The notes: a model not told the origin generated them from the letters alone. Shown: positions 13,787-25,511, numbered from the stretch's first letter. The stretch is DNA of 64,000 nucleotides from Aptenodytes patagonicus (GCF_965638725.1 NC_134975.1:2430179-2494178), one strand, 5' to 3'. Numbers and translations: made by a program.

Positions 13787-14683
13787 GAGCCCCCGGGCTC
13801 TCCCTTCCTGCCACAAGTCCCACGTGAGAACCAGGCTGTAGGAAGCTCCTAGCTAGGATACTAACGAAGGAAAGTTTACACTTCTCATTTTTCGTGCCAT
13901 TTTTTTTTGTTTGTTTTCTTCTTCTCTTGTCCCTTCCTTCCCCCCTCCCCCTCGTTTGCTTTGGGTTCTTCTCACGCCTGCGCCGCACCGTCGGAGCAGG
14001 TTCAGGCCGTCTCTCTCTTGCCCTTTTCCTTTCCCCTCCAGAAATTCACCTTTGTCGGCCCAATCTCTGGCAGCGCTGGCCAAAACCCAGCCCCCAGCGT
14101 CTTTTCTTCTGTGCACCAACATCTGGGCCTCGCCTCGGGGGAGCGGCCCGTGACAGCCCATCCCTCCTGCTGGCAGCGGGGATGAGTGCCGGGACACGGG
14201 GCCCTGGGGGGGGGGCTGTGGGTGTCCCCCCACCCCACCCCAGGGACAGGCAGGGGTCTGGGACCCCTCCTCTCCGGGCCGCGACGCGGGGCCGGGGTCC
14301 TGCACACTTGGCTGTTCTCTGGTCTTTATGTTGCGGATCTCTATTTTATTCGCTTCCCCTTCTCCCCCTGCCTTCCCCCCGCTTCTCCAGCCCTTCTTCG
14401 TCCCTAAATTAAATTTATAGCAATATCAATTAGCAGAGCTAATCCTAGGAGATACCGGGTGGAGTTTGCGCCAGTCGTTCTTTATAGCTGTACGAATAAA
14501 GACGATGTTCACGTTGAATGTCGCCGTCTCTGCCTTCCATGGCTCCGGCCCTCGGAGAGGCCGGGGCTTCCCGGGGGGCCTCTGTGGCTCTGCTGCCCCC
14601 CCTCACTTTTCACGCCGGGGTGTTTCTTTCCCTCCCTCCAACCCAAGTTCTCCTCAGTTGGTTGAACAAATTAAATAAATAAA
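13787..14683 (+). terminator. SPATS2: SPATS2 3' UTR with polyadenylation signals
   Basis: The sequence after the SPATS2 stop is non-coding and T/C-rich. An AATAAA at 14495-14500 and overlapping AATAAA copies at 14674-14679 and 14678-14683 are two candidate 3' ends. The second lies only about 450 bp before the KCNH3 start codon, so the two genes are very close tandem neighbours. Confidence 0.75.
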
Positions 14684-14689
14684 ACCCAC

Positions 14690-15128
14690 CTTTGAGCTTT
14701 AAAAATTTGGGTGTTTTCTGCTTAAGCAATTCAACCCCACTCCCACCCTTGGTCTGCGGCTCTGGGCACCCATGCGCCCCTGTGCTGCCCCCTCCCCCCC
14801 CCCCCCAAGGGTACCCGGCTCCCTGGGGGCCACGAATCCCATCACCCCCGTGGGCTTGTTCTCCCGTGGCCGCCCGCCTCGGGGTGCCCCTTCCTCGCCG
14901 CCCCCCCCCGCGGAGAGGAGCCAGAATCGGCCCCGACGGCTCCGGCTGCGGGAGGGTCCGGGCTGGAGCGGGGTCCCGGCGCCCCCCGGCCGCTGCCGGC
15001 CCCTCCCGGGGGGCGGTGCCGGTGCCGGGGCGGGGGGCGGCGCCGGGCGGCGGCGGGTCCCGGGAGCGGGGGAGCCCCGGTGCCGGCGGCGCCCGCGGGG
15101 ATGGCGGCAGCGCGGAGCCGCCGCTGAG
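14690..15128 (+). promoter_or_regulatory. KCNH3: KCNH3 promoter and 5' UTR CpG island
   Basis: The sequence between the SPATS2 polyadenylation signals and the KCNH3 ATG is dense in CpG and GC-box-like GGGCGG/CCCGCCC words from about 14880 onward, with no TATA box near the start codon. This is the expected CpG-island promoter. The transcription start is not determined. Confidence 0.55.
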
Positions 15129-18100
15129 ATGCCGCCGATGCGGGGCCTCCTGGCGCCGCAAAACGCCTTCCTGGACACCATCGCCCGCCGCTTCGACGGG
15201 ACGCGTGAGTGCACCGGCACCGGCACCGGCACCGGCACCCGCGGCGCTGCCGCCCCTCCCGGCCCGGCCCCGGCCCCGACGGGGCGGCGGCGCTGGGAAC
15301 GGGCTGGGACGGGACGGGCGGTGCTCGGCGCTGCGCCCCCCGCCCCCCGGGGCGGAGGGACCGGGACCGGGACCGGGACCGGGACCGGGCTGGGGCGGGC
15401 GGTGCTCGGCGCTGCGCACGGGCATCCCCTCGGTGAGCGCCCGGTCGGATCGGGGGGTGCTCGGCCGGGGGGTCGGAGGGGGGCACGCTCGGGCCCCGGC
15501 GCTGTCCCGGCTCCCGCCGCCCCCTCTCGCCCGCCGGGGAAGGAGCCGGCCCCGCCGCCCCCTCCCGGGGCTATAAATACCCGTCCCGCCCCCCTCCCCC
15601 GCCGTGCCGGTGAGTAACGGCGATGCGCTCCGCGGCACCGGGGCTGCACCGGGCCGGGACCGGCAGCCGCGGGGGGGCTGGAGCCCCCCGGGATCACCCC
15701 GATCCTTGGGAAAGGTGTATGTGTGTCCCCCGTCCCCCCCCCCCGGCCCGGTGCTGGCCTCTCCCGAAGAGAGCGGGTGGGAGGCAGTCCCCCACGCCGT
15801 TCCTATGCAAATGTATGCAAATGAGGCAGAGTGGGCTCCACCGGTGCCAACGGGGCGGTTCAGCCCAAGCGCTGCTGCGCGGCGGGTAAAAATAACCCAG
15901 CGGGCCCAGATGGCTGCGGGCACCCCCGCACCCCTGCCCCCCAGCACCCCCGGACCCCCTCCGTGGCACAGCCGGGGGGACCCCACGGGTGACCCAGGCA
16001 CCCCAGCCCCTTCCCCCCAGCCCCATGGGCTCCCCCAAACCCAATGGGCTCCCCCAAACCCAATGGGCTCCCCCAGCCCCTTCCCTCCAACCCTCGTGGG
16101 ATCCCCCAGCCCCATGAGATCCCCCAAACCCACGGGCTCCCCCAGTCCCTTTTCCCCAGCCCCCACGGGCTCCCCCCTGCCCCACGGGCTCCCCGCACCC
16201 CCTTTCCCCCCCTCCCCGGCCCCCCCGGCCCAGCCACCTCTCCCTTGCAGACAGTAACTTCGTGCTGGGCAATGCCCAGGTGCCCAGCGCCTTCCCCGTC
16301 GTCTACTGCTCCGACGGCTTCTGCGACCTGACGGGCTTCTCGCGGGCGGAGGTGATGCAGCGCTGCTGCGCCTGCTCCTTCCTCTACGGCCCCGACACCA
16401 GCGAGCTGCTGCGGCAGCAGCTCCGCCGCGCGCTGGACGAGCACCAGGCCTTCAAGGGCGAGCTCATCCTCTACCGCAAGAGCGGTGGGTGGCAGCGAGG
16501 GGCGGCCGGGTCCCTTCCGCAGTCCCTCCGGGGGGGTGATGCCCCGTCAGCCCGGGTGTTGCCCCCCCTGGCAGGTGTCCCCTTCTGGTGCCTGCTGGAC
16601 GTGGTGCCCATCAAGAACGAGAAGGACGAGGTGGCCCTGTTCCTCGTGTCCCACAAGGACATCACCAGCACCAAGAGCCGCTCAGGTGCCGACAGCACAA
16701 AGGACACGGGTGAGGGGACAGCAAGGAGCGATGGGACCCGCTGGAGCCCCCCCCATGGCCACTGTCACCGACGTCCCCCCCTCCTCTGTCCGGGCAGGCA
16801 GGCGTCGGCGGTTCAGCCGTGCCGGAGGGAAGGGCTTCAATGCCAGCCGGCGCCGGAGCCGGGCGGTGCTGTACCACCTCTCAGGACACCTGCAGAAGCA
16901 GAGAAAGAGCAAGCACAAGCTCAGAAAGGTGGAGCTGGGACACGGGTTGGGGCTGGGGACACATGTTGGGGCTGGGGACATGTGTCAGGGCTGGGGACAC
17001 GTGTCAGGGCTGGGGACAGGGCATCCTGGCTGGGAATAGAGTGTCCAGGCTGGGAAGAGGCTGATGCAGTGGACGTCGTGACACGAGGGCTGGGGACAAG
17101 GTGCTGAGGCTGAGGGCAGGCTTTCCAGGGTGTCGGGGGACAGAGACAAGGTGTCTGGGCTGGGGACAAAGTGTCAGGGCTGGGGACAATGTGGCTGGAC
17201 CGGGAAGGGGGTGGAGATGGGTTTGGGATGTCCAGGCTGGGGACAGGGTGACCAGGCTGGGGGACACACCTAGGCTGGAGATAGGGGTAGGAAAGGGCTG
17301 GGGACAAGGTGTTGAGGTTGGGGACAGTATCCTCATGCTAGTGACAGTGAGTCTGGGCTGGGGACAGGGTGTCAGGGCAGGGGACAAGGTGTCGAGGCGG
17401 GGGACAAGGTGTCGAGGCAGGGGACGGGGCATCAAGGCTGACCCCTGTCTCCATCAGGGCGTCTTTGGGGACAAGCCCTCGCTGCCTGAGTACAAGGTGG
17501 CCGCCATCCGCAAGCCCCCCCTCATCCTGCTGCACTACGGGGCCTTCAAGGCGGGCTGGGACGGGCTCATCCTGCTCGCCACCCTCTACGTGGCCGTCAC
17601 CGTCCCCTACAGCGTCTGCGTGGGCACCGGCACCGAGGAGGGGCTGCCGGCCGCCCGCGGCCCCCCCAGCGCCTGCGACCTGTGCGTGGAAATCCTCTTC
17701 ATGCTGGGTAAAGCCCCTCTACACACACCCCCACCCCCCCCCCCCCACCCCATGCCGGCTCGGGGCTGGCAGAGGCCGGGGGGACTCGGTGCACTGATGG
17801 CTGCCCCCCCCCCCCCCCAGACATCATCCTCAACTTCCGCACCACCTTCGTCAGCAAGTCGGGGCAGGTGGTGCTGGAGCCCCGCGCCGTTGCCCGCCAC
17901 TACCTGGCCGGCTGGTTCCCGCTCGACCTTGTGGCCGCGCTGCCCTTCGACCTGCTCGCTGCTTGCCAGGTCAACGTGGTGAGCGTTGGGACATGGGGAC
18001 ATCCCACCCACCCCCACCCCCCCCGGCTGCAGGGACCCTCCCAAGTTGTGGGGATCCCACTGGGGTTTTGGGGATGCTGATGGACCATGGGAACCTCATT

Positions 18101-21100
18101 GGAGACCTTGACGGGCCACTGGAGACCCTGAAGGGCTGCAGGGATCCCAAAAGGCTGCAGGGACCCTAATGGGGCTGCAGAGCCTCTCCCCACCCACCCC
18201 ACCCACCCCACCCCCCCCCCCCATGTGGCTGTGGTGACACTGAAGGGGCATTGGGGACCCCGATGGGGCTGTGAGGGACCCTGGTGGGATTATGGACACC
18301 CTGGAGGGCTGCAGGACACCCCCACCCCCCCACTAATGCTGCGGGGACCCTGATGGGCTCTGAGGGACCCCAGAGGGGCTTGCGGCTGGACGGGGCCAAC
18401 TGGTGCCCCGTTCCCCTCTGGGTACCCCGTCCCCTCCTGCACTGCCCCTCTCCCCGCAGTACGTGGGAGCCCACCTGCTGAAGACGGTGCGGCTGCTGCG
18501 GCTGCTGCGGCTGCTGCCCAACCTGGACCGGTACTCGCAGTACAGCGCCGTGGTGCTGGTGCTGCTCATGGTGGTCTTCGGCCTCCTGGCCCACTGGGTC
18601 GCCTGCGGCTGGTTCTTCCTGGGGCAGCGCGAGGTGGAGGGCAGCCCCGCCGCCCTGCCCGAGATCGGTACGGCCACCCCGCCGCCACTGGTGTGTCCGT
18701 CTGTCCGTGTCCTGTCCCCCCCCCCCCCCCCGCCCCGGCCAGAGGCTGCAGGGGTTCCTGTCCCTTGTCCCCACATGCCTGTCCCTGCTGTTATGTGCCC
18801 CCCCCCCCCAATCCCCCCGTCCCCGTCCCCTGCACACCGGAGCTGGTGCCTGCTTGTGCACCCCCATGTCCTCTGCACACCCCGAAGCTGAGGTTTGCTC
18901 GAGCACCCCGTGGCCCCACAGATCAGGACCTGTCCCTGCACCGAGCACACCACATTCCCCCCCCCCCCCCCCAAGACCTGCCCACACAACCTGTGCGCCC
19001 CACAGCCCCGGGGGGGGGAAGGGCTGCCTGGGTGTCTCCCCCCGTGTCCCCAGAGCCTGTCCAGTTTCTGCCTGTGCCCCCTGAGCCCCATGTGCCTCAC
19101 GCGGGGGCTGTCCCTGTCGTCCCCCCCCCGTCCCCCGTCCCCCGTCCCCCCCGTTCCCAAGCTGGGCAGCCCCCATGGCCCTGCTCACCCCCCCCCCCCC
19201 CCCGTGTCCCCCTCCCCGTTCCCCCCCCCCCCCCATCCCAGGCTGGCTGCAGGAGCTGGCGCGGCGGCTGGAGACCCCCTACTACCTGGCGAGGAGGAAC
19301 TGCAGCGCTGGGGGGGCCGGGAACGGCACGGGGCCGGGGGTCAACTGCAGCGGAAGCGGGGGGCTGCTGGGGGGCCCCTCGCTGCGCAGCGCCTACATCA
19401 CCTCCCTCTACTTCGCCCTGAGCAGCCTGACCAGCGTGGGCTTCGGCAACGTCTCCGCCAACACCGACACCGAGAAGATCTTCTCCATCTGCACCATGCT
19501 GGTCGGGGGTGAGGGGCCAGGGTGGGAGGGAGGGGTGCAGCGGGGGGGGGAGGGGGGGCCAGGCGGCCGGGTGATGGGTGTGTGTCCCCCTCCGTCCCCA
19601 GCGCTGATGCACGCGGTGGTCTTCGGCAACGTGACGGCCATCATCCAGCGGCTGTACGCCCGCCGGTTCCTGTACCACAGCCGCACCCGCGACCTGCACG
19701 ACTACATCCGCATCCACCGCATCCCCCGGCCCCTCAAGCGCCGCATCCTCGAGTATTTCCAGAGCACCTGGGTGGCCAACAACGGCATTGACACGGCCGA
19801 GGTCAGCCCCCCCGCCGCGGGCACCACAGACACACACCCCCCCCCCCCCCGGACACCCCGGCCCCAGCAAGCAGCGGTGGCGCATGGATGGAGGGGAACT
19901 GGGGTGTCCCGGCCCCATAACGGGGATGGAGGGGAACTGGGGTGCCCCGGCCCCCCAGCAGGGATGGAAAGGGGCTTGGGGTGCTGCAGCCCCATAGCAG
20001 GGATGGACTGGGGGTGGGGGGGGGGGCTTGGATGTACAGTCTGTGGTGGGGGGTGGATGGGAACTGGGGTGCACCAGACCCATGGCAGGGATGGAGGGGG
20101 CCTGGGGGCTCCCCAGCCCCATGGCAGGGATGGACCGGGGGGGGGGGGGGGCGACAACTTTGGGGCGCTCAGTCCGTGATGGGGATGGAGGGGGCCCCCC
20201 AGCAGGGATGGGGTGGGGGTAGGGGGGGGTGCTCTGGGTGCACGGTCTGTGGTGGGGCTGGATGGGGACCTCAGGATGTCCCAGGGGGGCTCGGGGGGCT
20301 CAGCCTGCCTTGGGGGGGGGAAAAGGGGGGGGGGGGCGGCCGTGGGGCGCAGCGGGCGCCCCCCGCCCCGCTGAGCGCCGGGCGCGCAGCTCCTGCAGAG
20401 CCTGCCCGAGGAGCTGCGGGCCGACATCGCCCTGCACCTGCACAAGGAGCTGCTGCAGCTGCCCCTCTTCGCGGGGGCCAGCCGGGGCTGCCTGCGCGCC
20501 CTCTCCCTGGGGGTGCGCCCCGCCTTCTGCACCCCCGGCGAGCTCCTCATCCGCCGGGGCGACGCGCTCCAGGCGCTCTACTTCCTCCGCTCCGGCTCCA
20601 TGGAGGTGCTGCGGGACGGCATCGTCCTCGCCATCCTCGGTGCGGGGCGTGGGAGCGGGCTGAGGCCGGCGCCGGCGTGACACCGATGGCCGGCCTGACA
20701 CCCCCCCCCCCATGTGTGTGTGTGTCCCCCTGTGTGTGTGTGTGTGTGTGTGTCCCAGGAAAGGGGGACCTGATCGGCTGCGACCTGGGGGGGTCCCCGC
20801 GCGCCCGGCGGGCCCGGGCGGACGTGCGGGGGCTGACGTACTGCGCCCTGCAGAGCCTGGGGCTGCCGGCGCTGGCCGAGGGCCTGGCCCTCGACCCCGA
20901 CTTCGCCCGCGCCTTCCGCCAGCAGCTCCCCCGCGAGCTCAGCTACGACCTGGGGGGCGCGCCCCCCGAGGTGAGGTGACGTCACCGGGGGACGGGGAGT
21001 GACGTCGCGGGGCTGGGGAGTGACGTCGCGGAGCCAGGGGCGGCGGGGGGCTGACGCTACCCCCAGGCAGCGATGGCGGGGAGAGGGGAGGCGACATCGG

Positions 21101-22568
21101 GGGCTCAGCAGGTGCAAGGCCCTGAGGCAGCTCTGTCCTGAAGGATGACATCACTGCCCTCATGCTATGACATAACTCCTGGCTAAGGGGGACATGACAA
21201 ATTTGAGGCACGACCCACGGGGGCAAAGCCGACGTGGCCCAGGGGCGGGGGGGGGGGTGGCGATGTGGGGCCGAGGGGGGATGGTGCAGGGCTGGAGGGT
21301 GACATCACGGGGCAACGGGTGACATCACGGCACCTGGGTGATGTCACGGGGGGGAAGGGGCGAGGCAGGGGGTGCAGGAGCAGGGCCCCCCCCTCTATGC
21401 CCCCGGCTGCAGGTGGAGTCGCGCTCGCCCAGCGGGGAGCCCACGCCGGCGGAGGGGACCGAGCCGCAGCCCCCCAGCCCCGGCCCGGCCCCCCCCAGCC
21501 CCCGGCCGTCCCCTGCGGCGGGGACCCAGCCCCGGCCCCCCCGCGGCGGAGGCCCCCGCGCCCACCCCGAGCCTGGGTGCCCCACGGCCCTGCAGCTGCA
21601 CCCTTGGAGCGGCCCCCCGGACCTGAGTCCCAGGTGAGGGACTGCGGGGGGGGGGGGCAGGGAGGCCTAGACCCCTGGGTCTGCGCCCCACCGACCCCCC
21701 CCCCCCCCCCCCCGCTGTCCCACAGGGTGGTCGACGGCACCGAGGGGGAGGGCTGCGCCGCCGACAAGCCCCTCTTCAACTTCCACCTCGGCCCCTCCCT
21801 GGGGCCAGGTAATGGGGGGGGGGGGGGGGGGGGGGTGATGTCTGGGTTTGGGGGGGGGGGGTGATGTCTGGGTTTGGGGGGGGGGGGGGGCTGGACCCCT
21901 GGGTGCCCCGAGGAGACACTCACCTCTCCCCCCAGCTGGGGACGGGGGGCTGCTAGCCATCCCCCCCGGCCCCCCGGAGCCGAGCAGCGCCGACACCATC
22001 GAGAAGCTGCGGCAGGCGGTAAGGGGGGGGCGGGGGGGGGGGGGCTGCAGGGGTTTCAGGGTGCGCTGACCCCCATCACCCGCAGGTGGCCGAGCTGTCG
22101 GGGCAGGTGCTGCAGCTGCGGGAGGGGCTGCGGGGGCTGCGGGAGGCCGTGCAGCTCCTGCTGCTGCCGCCGCCGCCGCCCCCCCCGCGCTCTGACGCCC
22201 CGACGCCAGCCGCAGCCCTCCGGCCGCTCCGTGTGGAGACGGGGGGACCGGGGCTCTGCCTGCACCAGCCACCCCCCGACTGTGCCCGCAGCCAGCCCTG
22301 GGGCTGGGGCCCCCCCGCCGCCGCCCGCAGCTCGCCCTGGCCGCGGCCCGACCCCTTCTGGGGCTCCCCAGGGGGGCAGGAGGGGCAGCCGGGGGGGAGC
22401 CCCCCCACGTGGCCGCCCATCCCTGCCTCCTCGGGGGGCCACGGCATCCCCGTGCCGGAGCCGGAACCCCCCGCGCCCTGGGACGCGCCCAGCCTGGAGC
22501 TGGCGCTGATGGGGGGGTCCCAAGGCCAGGGCCCCCCCCGGCCCCAAGAGGAGGGGACGGGCATGTAA
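15129..22568 (+). CDS. KCNH3: KCNH3 (Kv12.2, ELK2), voltage-gated potassium channel
   Basis: Neuronal plasma-membrane K+ channel of the EAG/ELK family, which sets subthreshold excitability. Fifteen coding exons: 15129-15204, 16251-16484, 16575-16709, 16798-16928, 17458-17707, 17821-17978, 18460-18667, 19242-19508, 19602-19801, 20390-20639, 20759-20970, 21413-21633, 21726-21808, 21936-22018 and 22086-22568. They sum to 2991 nt (996 aa; human 1083), with every phase consistent. The start [19 protein letters not shown] matches the ELK N-terminal cap. A PAS domain with [16 protein letters not shown] follows, then a PAC segment and S1-S6. S4 reads [15 protein letters not shown], the selectivity filter SVGFGN, and N-glycosylation sites NCS and NGT lie in the S5-pore loop. 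A C-linker and cyclic-nucleotide-binding homology domain follow ([18 protein letters not shown]). The Pro-rich tail ends EEGTGM (human EEGTGV). The tail is shorter and more Pro/Gly-rich than in mammals. Confidence 0.97.
15572..15579 (+). promoter_or_regulatory. TATA box inside KCNH3 intron 1
   Basis: TATAAATA preceded by GC boxes, on the sense strand, with a splice-donor-like GTGAGT at 15610-15615. It could mark an alternative promoter whose product lacks exon 1. It may also be chance; no transcript evidence is available. Confidence 0.3.
15805..15913. promoter_or_regulatory. Octamer pair and E-box cluster in KCNH3 intron 1
   Basis: Two perfect ATGCAAAT octamers (15805-15812 and 15815-15822) lie 10 bp apart in direct orientation. 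An AT-rich GTAAAAATAA word and a CAGATGG E-box (15907-15913) follow within 100 bp. This is an A/T-containing island in otherwise GC-rich DNA. POU and bHLH neuronal factors bind such sites, and KCNH3 is a neuronal gene, so an intronic enhancer is plausible but inferred. Confidence 0.4.
16020..16200. repeat. Minisatellite in KCNH3 intron 1
   Basis: Imperfect tandem copies of a roughly 22-24 bp unit containing ATGGGCTCCCCCA, ending just before the exon 2 acceptor. Confidence 0.8.
16932..17430. repeat. Minisatellite in KCNH3 intron 4
   Basis: The whole intron between exons 4 and 5 is made of imperfect tandem copies built on GGGCTGGGGACA, with unit lengths of about 18-27 bp. It is G-rich on the sense strand with repeated GGGG runs, so quadruplex structure is possible. 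Confidence 0.85.
19880..20225. repeat. Minisatellite in KCNH3 intron 9
   Basis: Degenerate tandem units of about 33-45 bp containing CAGGGATGGA and CTGGGGTGC, mixed with long G runs. It fills most of the intron between exons 9 and 10. Confidence 0.75.
20711..20753. repeat. (TG)n microsatellite at a KCNH3 acceptor
   Basis: TG repeats interrupted by CCCCC sit directly before the acceptor of the exon starting at 20759, taking the place of the polypyrimidine tract. Confidence 0.8.
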
Positions 22569-22650
22569 TGGGAACCCCGGGGGGACGGGACCATACCCAG
22601 CCGCCGGCCCCCCCCCGTGCCGGGGGGGGGAGCCTCCTCTCCCCTTTTTC

Positions 22651-22656
22651 AATAAA
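22651..22656 (+). terminator. KCNH3: KCNH3 polyadenylation signal
   Basis: AATAAA 83 bp after the KCNH3 stop codon. The convergent MCRS1 signal lies only about 105 bp away, so the two 3' UTRs nearly touch. Confidence 0.85.
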
Positions 22657-22761
22657 GGAACGATTTTAAGAACACGCCACAGGAGTGGGGGGTCCTGTGT
22701 CCCCCCCCCCAGGGCGTCCGCAGCCCCCCAAAGACCCCCACACCGGGGTGGGGAAAAATAC

Positions 22762-22767
22762 TTTATT
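22762..22767 (-). terminator. MCRS1: MCRS1 polyadenylation signal
   Basis: AATAAA on the minus strand, about 185 bp beyond the MCRS1 stop codon. Confidence 0.85.
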
Positions 22768-22950
22768 GGAAGGTGAGAATCTCCAGCCCCGGGGCTGGGG
22801 GCAGGAGGGGCCCCAGGGCCCCCCCCCCCCGGGGAGGCCGGGGGTCCCCAGTGCCAAACTGGGAGCTGCAGGGACCCCCACTCCCCGATATGGGGCCAGT
22901 GGGGGGGACACACACACACACACGCGTGGCCGAGCAGCCCCCACCCCTCA

Positions 22951-25511
22951 TCACTGCTGGGCCAGCTTGGCTGCCTCCGCCTTGATGAGGGCGATCAGGT
23001 CCTGGTTGATGAGGAAGACGAAGCGGAGGCTGGCGATCTGGGGGGGGGGGGGAGGGCCAGAGGGTGAGAGCAGGGTGGGGAGCCCCCCCCTTCCCGCCCC
23101 CCGCCGCGTCGGGGCTCACCTCCACCACCGAGTTGTTGTTCAGCTTCCACTTGTTGCCGCCGAGGACGGGGCGCCCGTCGATGTAGATGGGGCGCCGGCC
23201 CTCGTTAGCGATGAAGAAATCCCCGTTATTCTTCAACTTGATGACGCCTGGAGGAGGGGGGGGGGGGGATGCGGGGTGAGAGGAGGGGGGAGCGCAGGGC
23301 CCCCCCTGCCCCAGCCGCAGTCCCCGTCCCTACCCTGCTTGCGGGAGATCTTCCAGGCCGGTCCCTCCAGCGCCAGGTCCACGTCGATCTGGTTGTCCTT
23401 CGTGGCTCTGCCCAGGGTGATCTGAGGGGGGATAGGGGGGGAGAAGAGCGTCAGGGGGCTGCGGGGAGGCTGGGGGGGGGGGGCTGCGGGGGCACAACAC
23501 CTGCACCCACCTCCCGGGAGCGCATGAGGTACCGCACCATGCGGCCCCGCAGCACGGCCAGCGTCTGGCTGTCGAAGTCCGGGGAGCTCATGCCTGCGGG
23601 AAGGAGGGGTGAGAGGGGCGGAGGGGAGGCGGGGGGGGGGGGACACACACGGAGGGACGGAAGGAAGGACGGACGGGCCCCCCGGCTCCCAGCTCTCACC
23701 CGTGATGCTGTCGACCAGGACCTGCCACTTGTGCAGCTCCTGCTCCAGCTGCCGGATCTCCCGCTTCTGGCGCCGGTCGGCCACGGTCAGCTCTGGGGAG
23801 AAGGGGAGAAGGGAGCTGGGGAGGGTGGGGGCGCCGGCCCCCTGTCCTGGGGGCTGAGGGGGGGGGGTGGTCCCGGGCCTCTCCCCGCCAATTCGGCCTG
23901 CCCAGATGGGAGCGGGCCGGACTCACCGTGCTCCAGCACCTCGTCCCGCACGTCCCTGCGGAGGAGAAGAGGCAGGATGAGACGGTGCCACCCCGCGCCC
24001 CCCCCCCAGCACGGCCCCTGTCCCTGTCCCCACCCCAGCCCTCCAAAAAAAACCCCCAAAACAACCTCACTTCAGCTTGCTGTCGTCAAGCATGTCCTCG
24101 GCGTCCGAGAAGTTCAGCACTTGGTCCCCCTTGGGCAGCGGCTGCACTGGAAGGAGCAGGAGGGGAGGGAGTGAGGGGCTGGGGGGGGGGGACGGGGGGG
24201 CGCAGGGGGGACGGGGGGTGCCCTCCGGGCCTCACCCGTCTGGTCGTCCAGCAGGTAGTACTGCTTCATGAGCTGCCAGTGGAGCTGCAGGGCCTTGGCC
24301 GTCCGGGAGGGGTAGAAGACATCGGGGTGCTTGTGGAGCAGCTCCTGGAAGGTGTCGAGCGTGGGCTGGCTCGTCTGCGGAGGGGAGAAGGGACACGTGG
24401 CACCAAGGACCCCCGAGGAGAGCCCAAAACCCCAGACTGGAGCCCCCGCCCCGCAGCCCGCTCCGCTCCCGGCTGGCTCTTACCGATCCCACCTTGTTCA
24501 GCAGCTGCTCCTCGGCTTTGCTGAAGAGCACTTTGCTCTGGATGGCGGCGATGGCCTCGGGGTGCAGCTGCCGCATGGCCTGGCAGGCCAGCCTGGGGAG
24601 GGGGGGGGGGGGGACACACGACACACGGCGTGAGAGCCCCCGCCGGCCGCCCCCGGGACGGCTCTGCCCCTCCGGGCCTGCCCCGCACTCACTTGGAGAT
24701 GATGGGGTCGTAGAGGAGGGCGTACCACCGCTCCTGGATCTCCCGCAGGTTGAAGCGGCAGCTGAACTTCACGCCCAAGTGCACGGAGGTCAAGTCGTTG
24801 GTCTGGAAAAGCCCCCGGGTGAGGGGACGGTCCCCGAGGGGCCAGCCCCAAAACACAGCGGTGGCTGACACCCCCCTGCGAGGGTCCCCGGGGGACGGGC
24901 AGCCCCCCGGGGCCGTTACCTGCAGCACGGCGTTGATGAGCAGGAGATCGTCAGCGGGTTTCCAGCGGCCCAGGTCCTTCGTCACCTGCAGGGCTGTTTG
25001 CTCTTCTTTCATCCGCTTGGCGAGGCCGGGGTCGGGACCGGGCTGGGCGCGATGGGGGTGGACACAGACTTGGAGACCTGGGCGGGCAGAGGTGGGGGTT
25101 CGGGCTCTCTCCGAGCTCCCAGACCCCCGGCCGGCCCTGGAGGTCCCCGCCAGCCCCTCACCTTCTTCTTCTCGCTAGAGGAGGGCTCGCTGCCCGAGCA
25201 GCGCCGGGCTCGACCCCGCCGGCACCCTTGGCCCGGCTGGAGGATTTGGCGAGGCTGCTCTCTACCAGCTCATCGTCAAACTTTTTCCGCTTGATGAACC
25301 TGGAAGAAACGAGGCGGCTCCGAGTCCCGGTGCCCCGGGGCCGCCCTCTCCCGCAGGCGGGCAGGGCTCAGCCCCGCGCCCCCCTCTCCCGCCCCGGCGT
25401 ACCGCGAGGAGCTGCGGCGTTTGGGGATGGCGCCCGAGGCCTGGGCCGAACCCCGTTTCTGCCCGCCAGCGACTCCTCGTCCTCGGAGCGGCTCGTCGCG
25501 CCCGACGCCAT
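22951..25511 (-). CDS. MCRS1: MCRS1, microspherule protein 1 (FHA domain), with three frame slips
   Basis: Nuclear and nucleolar protein; in other vertebrates a subunit of the INO80 and NSL complexes that also acts at spindle poles. Coding exons in transcript order: 25511-25403, 25299-25162, 25077-24920, 24802-24693, 24592-24484, 24374-24236, 24146-24071, 23955-23927 (29 nt), 23792-23700, 23593-23511, 23421-23334, 23247-23120 and 23037-22951. The start MASGATSRSEDEESLAG matches the internal Met of human MCRS1; upstream exon sequence shows no in-frame ATG. Then come SSLAKSSSRAKG, LGRWKPADDLLLINAVLQ, a coiled coil (REIRQLEQELHKWQVLV) and a C-terminal FHA domain with GDFFIANEGRRPIYIDGRPV. The first three coding exons each lack one G or C, near 25460-25463, 25202-25206 and 25024-25031. 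With those bases the frame gives 449 aa, the same as human counted from that Met. I take the slips as assembly errors. Confidence 0.93.

Noticed and set aside
14610-16166. Minus-strand open frame of 518 codons over the KCNH3 5' region
   Set aside because: Its product is low-complexity Gly/Pro/Arg made from CpG island and repeat sequence, antisense to KCNH3 exon 1.
22951-25511. MCRS1 as a pseudogene
   Set aside because: Ten of thirteen coding exons are clean, all splice sites are intact, and the frame slips are clustered single G/C losses typical of consensus errors.
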